From positions 1,612,001-1,676,000 of the forward strand of contig NZ_CP033169.1 of assembly GCF_003691585.1 (NCBI RefSeq): a stretch of 64,000 bases of DNA. The letters are read 5' to 3'. Origin of the DNA: Biomaibacter acetigenes (GTDB taxonomy: Bacteria > Bacillota > Thermosediminibacteria > Thermosediminibacterales > Tepidanaerobacteraceae). Positions 44,204-52,204 of this stretch are shown piece after piece. Under the pieces are notes generated by a model. That model did no database searches, had not been told where the DNA came from, and saw only the letters and a program-made list of their open reading frames with translations. The stretch's first letter is position 1; every line of letters starts with the position of its first letter. The position numbers and the translations under genes were made by a program.

Positions 44204-44620
44204 CTAATTTTTTATTGAATCAAGAAAACTTTTCAGCACCGTGGCCGGTACCTGCTGAAGGTATTGCTTTACTATTTCTCTGACTTCGTTTATTCTGCGT
44301 CCTACTGTTTCTTCGCTAATGAACAGCTTTTTCCCGATCTGTTTGTATGTCATATGTGCTTTGTATTTCATCCGATATACTTTCCTTTGCTCTGGATGCA
44401 ATGTCCGGACGCCCTTTTCCACTGCGTCTAAAACTGTTGATAATGCCGCTCTTTTAATTGCCACTTTCTCCACTCCGCTTACCGGGTCCTTTGTGTTCTG
44501 CTTACTGAATACAACCACCGATGATGACGATTTCGGTTCGATGTCCTCTATTTGAGCTCTAATTTCTTTCATGTTGTACAGTATCCAGTCAATCATTTTT
44601 GGCGTGATGTCTTGTTTCAT
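44204..44620 (-). CDS. ArpU/RinA-like late transcription regulator
   Basis: 138 residues. C-terminal sigma-70 region 4-like helix-turn-helix (LHPEQRKVYRMKYKAHMTYKQ then KKLFISEETVGRRI). Position at the end of the early operon, just before the late promoter block, is that of ArpU/RinA/LtrC-type regulators that turn on late genes in Gram-positive phages. ATGA overlap with the upstream gene. Confidence 0.8.
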   Translation of the reverse strand: MKQDITPKMIDWILYNMKEIRAQIEDIEPKSSSSVVVFSKQNTKDPVSGVEKVAIKRAALSTVLDAVEKGVRTLHPEQRKVYRMKYKAHMTYKQIGKKLFISEETVGRRINEVREIVKQYLQQVPATVLKSFLDSIKN

Positions 44621-44823
44621 CCGACCACCCGCCCGGGATGAATCTGCCGCAGATATCTACCTATCCGCTTATAATGATCATGTTTCATCAGTTCTATGAT
44701 TTCTTTGCGTGATATGCTTATGACGGCTTCCGCTGCTTCGTTTTTCGCCAATAATCCTGCCCTTTTCAGTTTAAAAATTATATATGGATTTGTGTAGCAA
44801 ATGTATTCATAGATAGTGATCAT
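44617..44823 (-). CDS. Small phage protein of unknown function
   Basis: 68 residues; basic C-terminus (HDHYKRIGRYLRQIHPGR). Overlaps the late-regulator gene by 4 bp, so it is co-translated with it. No family recognised. Confidence 0.6.
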   Translation of the reverse strand: MITIYEYICYTNPYIIFKLKRAGLLAKNEAAEAVISISRKEIIELMKHDHYKRIGRYLRQIHPGRVVG

Positions 44824-44836
44824 TCATGTGCCCCCT

Positions 44837-45058
44837 TTATCCAAAGTAAATATCTTCTGCATGGGGTTTCCTGACTCTGATTTTTTCTCCCGGCGCTCCT
44901 GTAATTATCAGACGGTTTGTTTCGGCATACTTAAATCGTGGTATCTTGCTCCCCTGCTGCCTTACACAGTCCTTGCCCCATTTCACCTGGCATCTGCGGT
45001 AATATCTGCACCTAGCCAGCAGGCAGTATCTTGTTCGTTCCCTTTCTTTTTTTGTCAT
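44837..45058 (-). CDS. Small cysteine-rich basic protein
   Basis: 73 residues starting at ATG after GGGAGGCAAATCAAA, inside the 3' end of recU. Four cysteines in a basic segment (RYCLLARCRYYRRCQVKWGKDC region) suggest zinc and nucleic-acid binding. Family unknown. Confidence 0.6.
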   Translation of the reverse strand: MTKKERERTRYCLLARCRYYRRCQVKWGKDCVRQQGSKIPRFKYAETNRLIITGAPGEKIRVRKPHAEDIYFG

Positions 45059-45587
45059 TTTGATTTGCCTCCCCTCCAAACCACAGGTTGTCTACCACAG
45101 CAAGATAGTCCAGGGCAGCCCGGCCGCCCAGTCTGGCCTCCCATTCCGGCCGCATCTGTTTTATTGAGATTGAAGCAGGCCCTTTCTCATATCTCCATCC
45201 CAGTATGCCCTCTCTCCAATATTCCCATGGCACGACAAAGAATCGTATCATACTAAAACCCACCAAGATGAATCCGATTCCACCGGCCCTGGTCCAATCT
45301 TCAATAAACTGGGCTTGATGATCTTCCACTCGGTCCCATCTAATCCTGTCCTGGGAGCAATGCTTAGCATCGAAAGCGAGAGAGTGGCCGCGGTAGGTCC
45401 CTAAGAAATCTACCGCGGCTTTTTCCTCTACTTTGGCATTTACCACCCGGCCCCGACCGTCTCGGAGAGGTATCCAGGCGGTGGGCACCTTATGGATAAC
45501 CGCTATCCGTCGTGACCTATATTGGCGGTTGGCCACGATGATCAATTCTTCAAGTGTCCTGCCTCTATTGGCCTGAGAACTTACCAT
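45012..45587 (-). CDS. recU: RecU-type Holliday junction resolvase
   Basis: 191 residues. RecU signature: ANRGRTLEELI at the N-terminus, D60, and the catalytic FDAK (D73, K75) followed by a VEDHQAQFI segment. It resolves recombination/replication junctions before packaging. Starts 51 bp after the next upstream gene. Confidence 0.88.
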   Translation of the reverse strand: MVSSQANRGRTLEELIIVANRQYRSRRIAVIHKVPTAWIPLRDGRGRVVNAKVEEKAAVDFLGTYRGHSLAFDAKHCSQDRIRWDRVEDHQAQFIEDWTRAGGIGFILVGFSMIRFFVVPWEYWREGILGWRYEKGPASISIKQMRPEWEARLGGRAALDYLAVVDNLWFGGEANQNDKKRKGTNKILPAG

Positions 45588-45638
45588 TTTCCGCTCATCC
45601 CCTTATTCGTTTGCTTCATATAGTCTTTGGAATATGTA

Positions 45639-45932
45639 TCAACCCATTCCGTTACTTACCGTTTCCATAATATAACTGGTTGCCATTTTCCAATCATGTT
45701 CATTTACATGCTTATATCTATCTGCTCTGACATGTTCTTTCTGTTCTTCATCCCACTTCCATAATGAACCACCATACCACCAATCTAAGTAAATCGTTTT
45801 TTGCAGGTCATTTTCTAACTTTGATAAAACTCTTTTTAGCTCTGTATCATAGCACTTTTTTGCAAGGCTATTAAGATAATCCATAACCTGTTCTTCTTCT
45901 TTTTTGTTGTGAATTTTAAAGATTTGAAGCAT
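45639..45932 (-). CDS. Small phage protein of unknown function
   Basis: 97 residues with a strong GGAGGAAGTGGAAATAAG site. Mostly helical and acidic, Trp-rich centre (IYLDWWYGGSLWKWDEEQ). No family recognised. Confidence 0.65.
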   Translation of the reverse strand: MLQIFKIHNKKEEEQVMDYLNSLAKKCYDTELKRVLSKLENDLQKTIYLDWWYGGSLWKWDEEQKEHVRADRYKHVNEHDWKMATSYIMETVSNGMG

Positions 45933-46003
45933 CTTATTTCCACTTCCTCCTTCGCATAATTTACATACTACGTAATCATGTAGCTAAAATAAATCCTATT
46001 CAA

Positions 46004-46291
46004 TCATGCTATATCTCCCATCTTAACCTCCCATAAATGAAAACAGTTCGGATGCAGATTCACGTATTCTCCGTCTTTGGGCAATATCATTGCAAAATCT
46101 TTTGTCCTGGGCAATAAGTCATACCGTGCTTGTTTTATTTCATCCCATGTTGGATATCTTTCTTTATGGCTAATGCTCAAATGTAATCTGCCGTCATCCC
46201 TGGATATTAATATCAAGCATCCCGTGTCCGTTTCGTAACGGTCGCACGTTATGTCTGCTATTTTTACTTTTCCTCTCGGGTATATCTTCAC
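46004..46291 (-). CDS. DUF7694-like phage protein
   Basis: 95 residues, GTG start overlapping the preceding stop (GTGA). The pattern HLSISHKERYPTWDEIKQARY ... FAMILP ... YVNLHPNCFHLWE is shared by a family of small phage proteins (DUF7694, from memory). Function unknown. Confidence 0.7.
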   Translation of the reverse strand: MKIYPRGKVKIADITCDRYETDTGCLILISRDDGRLHLSISHKERYPTWDEIKQARYDLLPRTKDFAMILPKDGEYVNLHPNCFHLWEVKMGDIA

Positions 46292-46464
46292 TTTAACCGC
46301 CTCTTTTCAGCTAAAAGTTCGTTTATCCGTTTTGTGCACCTGGCTCTCTCGTATCTGTATATTTTTTTGTCTCTGCCTTCCGCAGCTTTCTCTTTGTTCA
46401 ATGCATCTTTATACTTTGCCACCATAAGCGCCAGTTCAGAATCAATTTCCTTTGTTGTTGACAT
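46288..46464 (-). CDS. Small basic helical phage protein
   Basis: 58 residues, start ATG after AGGAGGATAAAAACA. Charged single-helix pattern (YKDALNKEKAAEGRDKK, YERARCTKRINELLAEKRR). It overlaps the next gene by GTGA and starts inside the end of the gene upstream. Family unknown. Confidence 0.65.
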   Translation of the reverse strand: MSTTKEIDSELALMVAKYKDALNKEKAAEGRDKKIYRYERARCTKRINELLAEKRRLK

Positions 46465-46672
46465 TGTTTTTATCCTCCTGATTTATAAGTTTTATATATT
46501 TCCGGAGAGAATCTCGACAAACTGTAAACCCTGCATATTTTTTGAATTCCTTCTCCATGGCTATACTCTTTTTTCTTTCGCCGGCCTTTTCATAAGCGAT
46601 TTTTGCCTTCAACAACGCTCTACGGATTTTATCGTCTTGCAAGTCTATTTTGCGGCGGAATCCCATACTCAT
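46442..46672 (-). CDS. Small basic phage protein
   Basis: 76 residues; start ATG 9 nt after GGAGGT. Helical and Lys-rich (DDKIRRALLKAKIAYEKAGE). Follows the ADP-ribosylglycohydrolase gene. Family unknown. Confidence 0.6.
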   Translation of the reverse strand: MSMGFRRKIDLQDDKIRRALLKAKIAYEKAGERKKSIAMEKEFKKYAGFTVCRDSLRKYIKLINQEDKNNVNNKGN

Positions 46673-46689
46673 TTGGATCATACCTCCGC

Positions 46690-47664
46690 TTACCTGTATA
46701 TAACCTGTCTGGCTCTTTGTATTGACAGGCTCTCTGCGACCCGGTCCAGCCTGGCCCGCTGTTCCGGCGTGAACTTCTCAATCCATCGATTCGGAATGGC
46801 TTCATATCCCCAATACACCCCGGCCAGGCCGCCGGCAATAGCCCCGATTGTGTCTGCGTCCCCTCCGAGGTTTACGGCATTGACCACCGTTTCTTCAAAA
46901 CTTCCGGACTCTATAAAAGCCCATGCCGCACAGGCGAAACTATCTACCGTATACCCAGTAGGCTTAAGATTTGACCCGTCTTTCTTGATGGCATATTGCT
47001 CGATTTCCCTCAAATCTCCTTCGATTGTGTCCGGAATAATCTCTCGCACCGTCCTGATTGCATTGACTATGGCGAGAAACCGGTCCTTTTCTCCGTTCAG
47101 AATATCTCTGACCGCCATAGAATATATCGCGCATGTAAGGCCTGCCCTTGTGTCCCAGTGAGTCATCTTGGCTATCATGGTCGCCCATCGATATATGTCC
47201 GGTATAAGCCTGTATACTATACCCACCGGCAGGGTCCGCATCAGCGCTCCGTTGCCGGCGCTCATGCCTCCCATTTGCCGGTGGGTCCGCTCGGCCGCAA
47301 CATGCCATTGCTCGTGAGTGAGGTTATCCCGGTCCCAAATCCTGAATGTTGCCCTGATAGTGGTTCCTATGTCCGGCGGGTTGGTATTCCGCCACCTGAT
47401 AAAGGCCTGCCCGATATGTGGGACCGGGTCATCTGGTTCGGCTATAATTCCTTCGGCCACGGCCAGGGTCATCTCTGTGTCGTCCGTCCATTCCCCGGGG
47501 CGGAGGTTTAGCCATCCTCCGCCCACGATATCCCGCAGTACCCCGTATTTCCTCCGGATTTCATCTCGACTCATAAACTCTACAGTGGCCCCAAGTGCAT
47601 CTCCCACAGCCACCCCATATATACCGCCTTTAATCCTGTCTTTTATGGTGAGTTTATTCCTCAT
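46690..47664 (-). CDS. ADP-ribosylglycohydrolase (DraG/ARH family)
   Basis: 324 residues. Complete dinuclear magnesium site: GDALGATVEF near the N-terminus, WTDDT (D61, D62), GNGALMRTLP, HWDTRAG (169-174) and GGDADTIGAIAGGLAG (267-282). Such enzymes remove ADP-ribose from proteins or nucleic acids or open ADP-ribosyl-arginine bonds. In a phage early operon it could undo host or phage ADP-ribosylation (inference). It overlaps the upstream gene by 11 bp. Confidence 0.93.
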   Translation of the reverse strand: MRNKLTIKDRIKGGIYGVAVGDALGATVEFMSRDEIRRKYGVLRDIVGGGWLNLRPGEWTDDTEMTLAVAEGIIAEPDDPVPHIGQAFIRWRNTNPPDIGTTIRATFRIWDRDNLTHEQWHVAAERTHRQMGGMSAGNGALMRTLPVGIVYRLIPDIYRWATMIAKMTHWDTRAGLTCAIYSMAVRDILNGEKDRFLAIVNAIRTVREIIPDTIEGDLREIEQYAIKKDGSNLKPTGYTVDSFACAAWAFIESGSFEETVVNAVNLGGDADTIGAIAGGLAGVYWGYEAIPNRWIEKFTPEQRARLDRVAESLSIQRARQVIYR

Positions 47665-48004
47665 TTTTTCTTCCCCTCTCTACCCATTGGCTGTACCTGT
47701 TTTTTAACGTACTCTCAAGATCTTTGGCTACCGCCATTTCCAGGCCGTCCATCACTTTTTCAACTGCTTTTATTACCTTCTGCTTTAACTTTTCTTGCAC
47801 ATCTTTCCGGCTTATGTACTCCATTGCTATTCTTTTTGCTTCTACCTCCAGGGCGTTTGATACTACCCAACCAAATTTTATGTCTTCCAGCATCCTAGCT
47901 AATGCTTCCGTGATTATTTCACTTTTTGTTTGTTCATCCATGCTGTTTATCACTTTAGCAGCCGTTTCTTTCATGACTACGTCTAAAATAAAATTATTAT
48001 CCAT
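47654..48004 (-). CDS. Helical phage protein of unknown function
   Basis: 116 residues, nearly all helical, amphipathic (SRKDVQEKLKQKVIKAVEK). Translationally coupled to the ADP-ribosylglycohydrolase gene. Family unknown. Confidence 0.65.
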   Translation of the reverse strand: MDNNFILDVVMKETAAKVINSMDEQTKSEIITEALARMLEDIKFGWVVSNALEVEAKRIAMEYISRKDVQEKLKQKVIKAVEKVMDGLEMAVAKDLESTLKNRYSQWVERGRKNEE

Positions 48005-48007
48005 GCA

Positions 48008-48193
48008 TCATCCCTCCACCACTATAATATCGCCTGTTTCTATAAGGGCCTTTAATATCGTTTCTCTATATCCGTTCTCATTCCATACAAGAAAGAAACT
48101 CGGGTATTCCTTGATAATCCTTCCGCTTAATTTCCATTCATGTTTTACACCTTTATTTCTTGCCTTTATTGCTGTACCTGGCGCTAGTTTCAC
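48008..48193 (-). CDS. Small KOW/SH3-like phage protein
   Basis: 61 residues from a GTG start 9 nt after AGGAGG. Short beta pattern (KLAPGTAIKARNKG, GRIIKEYPSFFLVWN, GDIIVVEG) suggests a small barrel. Family unknown. Starts within the end of the gene upstream. Confidence 0.55.
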   Translation of the reverse strand: MKLAPGTAIKARNKGVKHEWKLSGRIIKEYPSFFLVWNENGYRETILKALIETGDIIVVEG

Positions 48194-48320
48194 ATTCCCC
48201 TGCCTCCTCATCAAGAACATATATCCGTGCCGCTATTCTCATCCTTGTGTCATGGTCAGCTTCCAGATATGACTTTATAAGCTCGTCCCTCTGCTCATAT
48301 AAGTTTTTACGCACCATCAT
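48153..48320 (-). CDS. Small phage protein of unknown function
   Basis: 55 residues; start in an ATGA overlap with the upstream gene. Helical, charged (VRKNLYEQRDELIKSYLE). Family unknown. Confidence 0.6.
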   Translation of the reverse strand: MMVRKNLYEQRDELIKSYLEADHDTRMRIAARIYVLDEEAGECETSARYSNKGKK

Positions 48321-48652
48321 ATCTCCACTCCCTCCAGCATCTTTGCACATTCTTGGTATATTGCCCCCGTCTTCTCAAACATCACCTGGTCATATGCCTG
48401 CGACACTTTCATCGAAGCATATTTATTACCCTTCTCCATCAAGTTCGTCCGCAGGTTTTCTATCTCCATTTTGATGTTTATTTCATTTTTGCTATTATAT
48501 CTGTCAATTATTTCCTTTATTTTCTCCGCACATTCCGAATAAACCCTTATTTTGCAGCTGTTTTCTATCTGCTCTTCGAGATTTTTTGATTTTATAAAAT
48601 AACATCTGACATATTCTTTATCTAGTTTTTCGTATATCTCATTTAGCAGCAT
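48317..48652 (-). CDS. Coiled-coil phage protein of unknown function
   Basis: 111 residues with long helices (CAEKIKEIIDRYNSKNEIN, MEIENLRTNLMEKGN). GGAGATGAACCGGT precedes the ATG. It overlaps the deoxyribosyltransferase end by 14 bp. Family unknown. Confidence 0.65.
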   Translation of the reverse strand: MLLNEIYEKLDKEYVRCYFIKSKNLEEQIENSCKIRVYSECAEKIKEIIDRYNSKNEINIKMEIENLRTNLMEKGNKYASMKVSQAYDQVMFEKTGAIYQECAKMLEGVEI

Positions 48653-49049
48653 ACCGGTTCATCTCCTTGAGATATAAAAGTGCGTCTCTCAAAGTATCAA
48701 ACCATAACCTTGTATGATATCTCATCCAGTGGCTATCCCTGTTTGCCTTGCCCCATACGATGATCTCTTTCCCCAGTTCCCATGCATACCTGATTTCCAT
48801 TGCCGTCCCGATGTAGGCCGTACCGCTGCAATCCATTTCTACAAGAAGCATATCGGCCTGTTCAATGCCTTTAAGGTCTCTTTCCACGATGTCTTTGCTG
48901 TCCGTGTCTGTTTCTTTTCGTCCTTCCGTGGGATCTATTACGTTGTAGCTTGCTTGTAATAATTCTGCTGAGGCAAGTTCCCGCCATTCCTTTGCAAAAT
49001 GCCACGATTGTCCGTTGATACTTCCTGAAAGATATACCGTTTTTGCCAT
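48639..49049 (-). CDS. Nucleoside 2-deoxyribosyltransferase-like enzyme
   Basis: 136 residues; start ATG after GGAGGGTAGGTAAA. Fold signatures YLSGSI (6-11), ADMLLVEMDCSGT (65-77) and the catalytic GTAMEIRYAW (Glu85) followed by GKEIIVW. Members exchange or hydrolyse the bond between deoxyribose and base in nucleosides or nucleotides, so this could alter the nucleotide pool during infection (inference). The exact substrate is unknown. Confidence 0.85.
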   Translation of the reverse strand: MAKTVYLSGSINGQSWHFAKEWRELASAELLQASYNVIDPTEGRKETDTDSKDIVERDLKGIEQADMLLVEMDCSGTAYIGTAMEIRYAWELGKEIIVWGKANRDSHWMRYHTRLWFDTLRDALLYLKEMNRYAAK

Positions 49050-49068
49050 TTTACCTACCCTCCGCTTT

Positions 49069-49230
49069 TTATGCACATTCTCTTGCTTTCCGCATCAAAG
49101 TGTCGATTTTTTTCATCTTGGCCATTAGTTCATATATGGCCACGTCCACAAATTCTGGTTCGGCATTGTCGAAGTTCTCCTGCGCTCTACGCAGCTCATC
49201 CAATGCGGCCCGAATTTCTTCATTGATCAT
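49069..49230 (-). CDS. Small helical phage protein
   Basis: 53 residues; start ATG after GGGGAGAGATGT, in an ATGA overlap with the DnaC-like gene. Two helices (EIRAALDELRRAQENFDNAE, YELMAKMKKIDTLMRK). Family unknown. Confidence 0.6.
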   Translation of the reverse strand: MINEEIRAALDELRRAQENFDNAEPEFVDVAIYELMAKMKKIDTLMRKARECA

Positions 49231-50108
49231 ACATCTCTCCCCTTTTCCAGTTTTTGCTTTCTGAAATCGGGTCCCTTTATTTTTACTCCCATACACATCT
49301 CGATAATCCTGGACACAATTGCCCCGCCGCAGTTTTCAAGCCGCTGCTCTATTTCCTCCAGCTCAAGGTTGCTCGTGACCACTATTGGCCGATAGTTTTC
49401 GTATCGTTCGTTTATGACGGTGTACAGTTTTTCCTCAACCCATGCAGTCGGCTTTTCCTTACCTAAGTCATCAATGACCAGCAAATCCACGGTATATAGT
49501 TCTTTTAGAATTTCCGTTTCCGTATATTGGCTGTCGTCGTATGTTCGTTTTATGTTGCCGAGAAGTTTCGTGACATTGCCCATAATCACTGGAGTATATT
49601 TGCCAAGAAGATAGTTTGTTATGGCAGCCGCCAGGTGCGTCTTCCCTGTACCATAATCGCCTGTAATGAAAATACCTTCGCCTTTTTCCTTGTATTTTGC
49701 AAAGTTCCGAGCATACTCCAACGTCGTTTGAAATGCTTTTTTATTGTGCGGCATAATCTTGTAATTTTCGAATGTCTTCTCTCTGAAACGCAGACCGAGC
49801 CTGCTCTGCCTGAATAATTCCTCTATGCGCTTCATGCGTTTTCGAGCTTCTTCCTCCTGCTGCAGCCGCTCTTTTTCCCGCATTTCTCTTTCCCGCTCTG
49901 CTTCCGCACCAGAGCAATCGCATTTTTCAAGGTGGGACCCGAAGGTGAAATGTCCGATTGCGAATTTCTTATACTTCAGCGCTTTACCGCAATGCGGGCA
50001 CTTCTCCGGCGGCCTGCTGTCGTCGTCGACTTCAGACATAGAATCGTTCATATGTTCCGGTTCTTCTTGCCCCAGAATACTTTTTATGCTGAGTACTTCT
50101 CCCATCAT
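49227..50108 (-). CDS. DnaC-like helicase loader
   Basis: 293 residues. N-terminal zinc motif (C37-x2-C40, C63-x-C65), a charged coiled coil (70-100), and an AAA+ ATPase with Walker A GDYGTGKT (150-157), Walker B LLVIDDLGKE and sensor VVTSNL. It probably loads the host replicative helicase at the phage origin. Its start lies inside the 3' end of the initiator gene (77-bp overlap). Confidence 0.92.
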   Translation of the reverse strand: MMGEVLSIKSILGQEEPEHMNDSMSEVDDDSRPPEKCPHCGKALKYKKFAIGHFTFGSHLEKCDCSGAEAEREREMREKERLQQEEEARKRMKRIEELFRQSRLGLRFREKTFENYKIMPHNKKAFQTTLEYARNFAKYKEKGEGIFITGDYGTGKTHLAAAITNYLLGKYTPVIMGNVTKLLGNIKRTYDDSQYTETEILKELYTVDLLVIDDLGKEKPTAWVEEKLYTVINERYENYRPIVVTSNLELEEIEQRLENCGGAIVSRIIEMCMGVKIKGPDFRKQKLEKGRDV

Positions 50109-50829
50109 GGTTTTCTCCTTTCAGTATGCCCATGAGGTATATTTTGGGCTTATCTGGTTTAAACCCTGCTTCCATGCGCATGCGTAGGGTGTGTATTGCT
50201 TCGAGAACGGCATCATATCCGTACTTCGTATAGCAGCCACCTATGAAGGAATAATCGCTTTTCTCACTCTGTATTCCGTCTATAGAGCGATACTCATTCG
50301 TTAGTTCTACGATGATTGGTTTATTGCTGGAAGGGGGGTCACTCGGCGGGACGCCATTGGCGTCTTGTTTATCTTTAGATAAACAAGTACAAGTACTAGT
50401 GTAGTCTAGTGTAGTCTTATTAATGGTGTCCATTTGTGTGTCAGTTTGTGTGACAATTTGTGTGACAATTTGTGTGTCAGATTGTGTGTCTATGTGGCAC
50501 ACACGCTTATATTCTTCAATTAGACCTTTCCTGACCTTCAATTCTTCTTCATCGAATGGGATTATGATGTATTTTGCAGACTGGTTGCCTTTTCTGGTCT
50601 TCCATAGAATCCTGCCTTTTTGCAAAAGTTCATTCCGTGCTCTATATATTTCTCGCCTGCTTAACCCAGTATGCGCCTCTAGTATGGATATGGGCACCGT
50701 AAACTCTACTATCCATCCGCACCGGTTATCGATATGCATAAACGCATACCATAGGACTCTGGCGGATACAGATACGGAGTTTAGTGCGGCCCAATCCTGA
50801 AAGGCGTTGATTTCTTCGATGTATTTCAC
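50032..50829 (-). CDS. Replication initiator-like protein (winged helix, DnaD-type C-terminus)
   Basis: 265 residues. N-terminal winged helix (VSARVLWYAFMHID ... EFTVPISILEAHTGLSRREIYRARNELLQKG), a repetitive linker (DTQSDTQIVTQIVTQTDTQ) coded by 12-bp DNA repeats, and a C-terminal DnaD-like helix region (YDAVLEAIHTLRMRMEAG). Pairs with the DnaC-like gene, as in many Gram-positive phages. Confidence 0.8.
   Translation of the reverse strand: MKYIEEINAFQDWAALNSVSVSARVLWYAFMHIDNRCGWIVEFTVPISILEAHTGLSRREIYRARNELLQKGRILWKTRKGNQSAKYIIIPFDEEELKVRKGLIEEYKRVCHIDTQSDTQIVTQIVTQTDTQMDTINKTTLDYTSTCTCLSKDKQDANGVPPSDPPSSNKPIIVELTNEYRSIDGIQSEKSDYSFIGGCYTKYGYDAVLEAIHTLRMRMEAGFKPDKPKIYLMGILKGENHDGRSTQHKKYSGARRTGTYERFYV
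50433..50492 (-). repeat. Five 12-bp iterons, candidate replication origin
   Basis: Five consecutive 12-mers of consensus TTTGTGTGtCAg on the plus strand at 50433, 50445, 50457, 50469 and 50481, inside the initiator gene, flanked on one side by a 10-bp direct repeat (TAGTGTAGTC twice, 50398-50417) and AT-rich DNA. Phage origins commonly lie inside the initiator gene. The same DNA encodes the Thr/Gln-rich linker. Confidence 0.6.
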
Positions 50830-50865
50830 ATGAAAACCCCCTACACCCTACCATCGAGGATGCCG

Positions 50866-51852
50866 TCATAGCTTATTCGGCAACTGATTCCACTCCTGGC
50901 CATCTAGTATGCGGCCTGCAGCCTTTTTACCGACCCTGACCGAGTATAATACGTCTCTGGGTTCATACCCTGCGGGGCCCCCGCCTGTAAATCTCCAGAA
51001 ACGGGCCTTTCTGCATCCGCTACAATTTATTTCTTCGCATTCAGGATCTCCTGGGCATCCATCGTCTTCATCTCCGTACCAAGGTGCCCAGTCGCCCCAG
51101 GACTTGAAAAAGAAGGGCACTTCTGCACTAATACACTGGTCCCGTAAATCTCTCACCCAATCAGGACACATGGGGCGGGCACCTGGGCCAGTTTCTCCAC
51201 CGCATATGACCCAATCAAGGCCAATTCGTGGCACCCATTGTTGTTTCGTAGGCTCCCAATATAGGTCATCATCTTTAATCAGATTTATGGGGCCCAGCAT
51301 CGGCTCCACGCTTACAAACCGCACCGCCGCCGGTATCTGGAGCAAGACCGGTATTCGCTTATCGGCCATCTCTTGATTCTCCGCTGTGACGCCAATCCAT
51401 ACATTTGGAAGTGGCCATTTCCACTGTTTGTAATATCTTTTATTGGTACCGCCTTCCGTTATCCATTTCCAGCCACCTATATCCGATTCAAGATATTCGA
51501 AAAACTTTATTATTCGCTCGGGTCGCTTCGTTAATATCATGTAAGTATGTTGTGAAAACCAAAGCATAGTCCACCAAATTATCGATATATCTTGAAAATG
51601 CACATCCTCGTGAAAAAGATCTCCCATGCTGCATACAAAAACCCGTTGCGGTTTCTTCCATTTAGCTGGCTCATTTAACCTTTCCCTGTGAAATGTCACC
51701 TGAAAAGGATTTTCTTTTGGGTAACCGTATCGTCCGGCCAGACGCTTTGCCATGCGTTCTGCGTAACAATGCTCACAGCCGGGGCTTATTTTCGTGCAGC
51801 CCGCCACAGGATTCCATACAGTTGTAGCCCATTCTATCTTTGTTTTGCCCAT
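50866..51852 (-). CDS. DUF5131 (phage Gp37/Gp68) family protein
   Basis: 328 residues; start ATG after AAAGGAGAAGTATAT. KIEWATTVWNPVAGCTKISPGC and EHCYAERMA give a CxxxxxxCxxC-type cluster-binding motif; VFVCSMGDLFHEDV, GVTAENQ, and WVICGGETGPGARPM are the family hallmarks. The radical-SAM-like cysteine pattern suggests an Fe-S enzyme; the reaction is not known. Confidence 0.9.
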   Translation of the reverse strand: MGKTKIEWATTVWNPVAGCTKISPGCEHCYAERMAKRLAGRYGYPKENPFQVTFHRERLNEPAKWKKPQRVFVCSMGDLFHEDVHFQDISIIWWTMLWFSQHTYMILTKRPERIIKFFEYLESDIGGWKWITEGGTNKRYYKQWKWPLPNVWIGVTAENQEMADKRIPVLLQIPAAVRFVSVEPMLGPINLIKDDDLYWEPTKQQWVPRIGLDWVICGGETGPGARPMCPDWVRDLRDQCISAEVPFFFKSWGDWAPWYGDEDDGCPGDPECEEINCSGCRKARFWRFTGGGPAGYEPRDVLYSVRVGKKAAGRILDGQEWNQLPNKL

Positions 51853-51922
51853 ATATACTTCTCCTTTCATCCCCTATAAAGGATGGCAGGCAGGCCGGGG
51901 GATAGCCCACCCGCCGGAATCA

Positions 51923-52171
51923 TCAAAATGGTATTCCGTTATCAACCCTTTGTGGTCTATTGTTGTAGGTTAACGATTCATGGATAAATCTTTTTAAAAG
52001 CCCCGAAGTAAACCCATCCAAAGCAATCAACGTATCATCATTCTGCGAATATATATAGCGTATAACAATATGACCGTCGGAGTTATAGGATATTTGGTGG
52101 CTTCCGCCCTCACCAACCGTTGTTATCTCGGGCATCTTACCCGCTTTCCGTTTAATTATCTGAGCCCCCAT
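51923..52171 (-). CDS. Small phage protein of unknown function
   Basis: 82 residues; GGAGGAAGAGAC before the ATG. Beta-rich (GHIVIRYIYSQNDDTLIALD). Family unknown. Confidence 0.65.
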   Translation of the reverse strand: MGAQIIKRKAGKMPEITTVGEGGSHQISYNSDGHIVIRYIYSQNDDTLIALDGFTSGLLKRFIHESLTYNNRPQRVDNGIPF

Positions 52172-52204
52172 GTCTCTTCCTCCTTTTTCCGCCTGCCGGA
52201 AAAA

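Noticed and set aside
46334-47161. 275-codon open frame on the plus strand
   Set aside because: Antisense shadow of the ADP-ribosylglycohydrolase and the small genes beside it; low-complexity composition.
50433-50492. CRISPR array
   Set aside because: The 12-bp repeats are directly adjacent without spacers and lie in a coding frame; they fit iterons instead.
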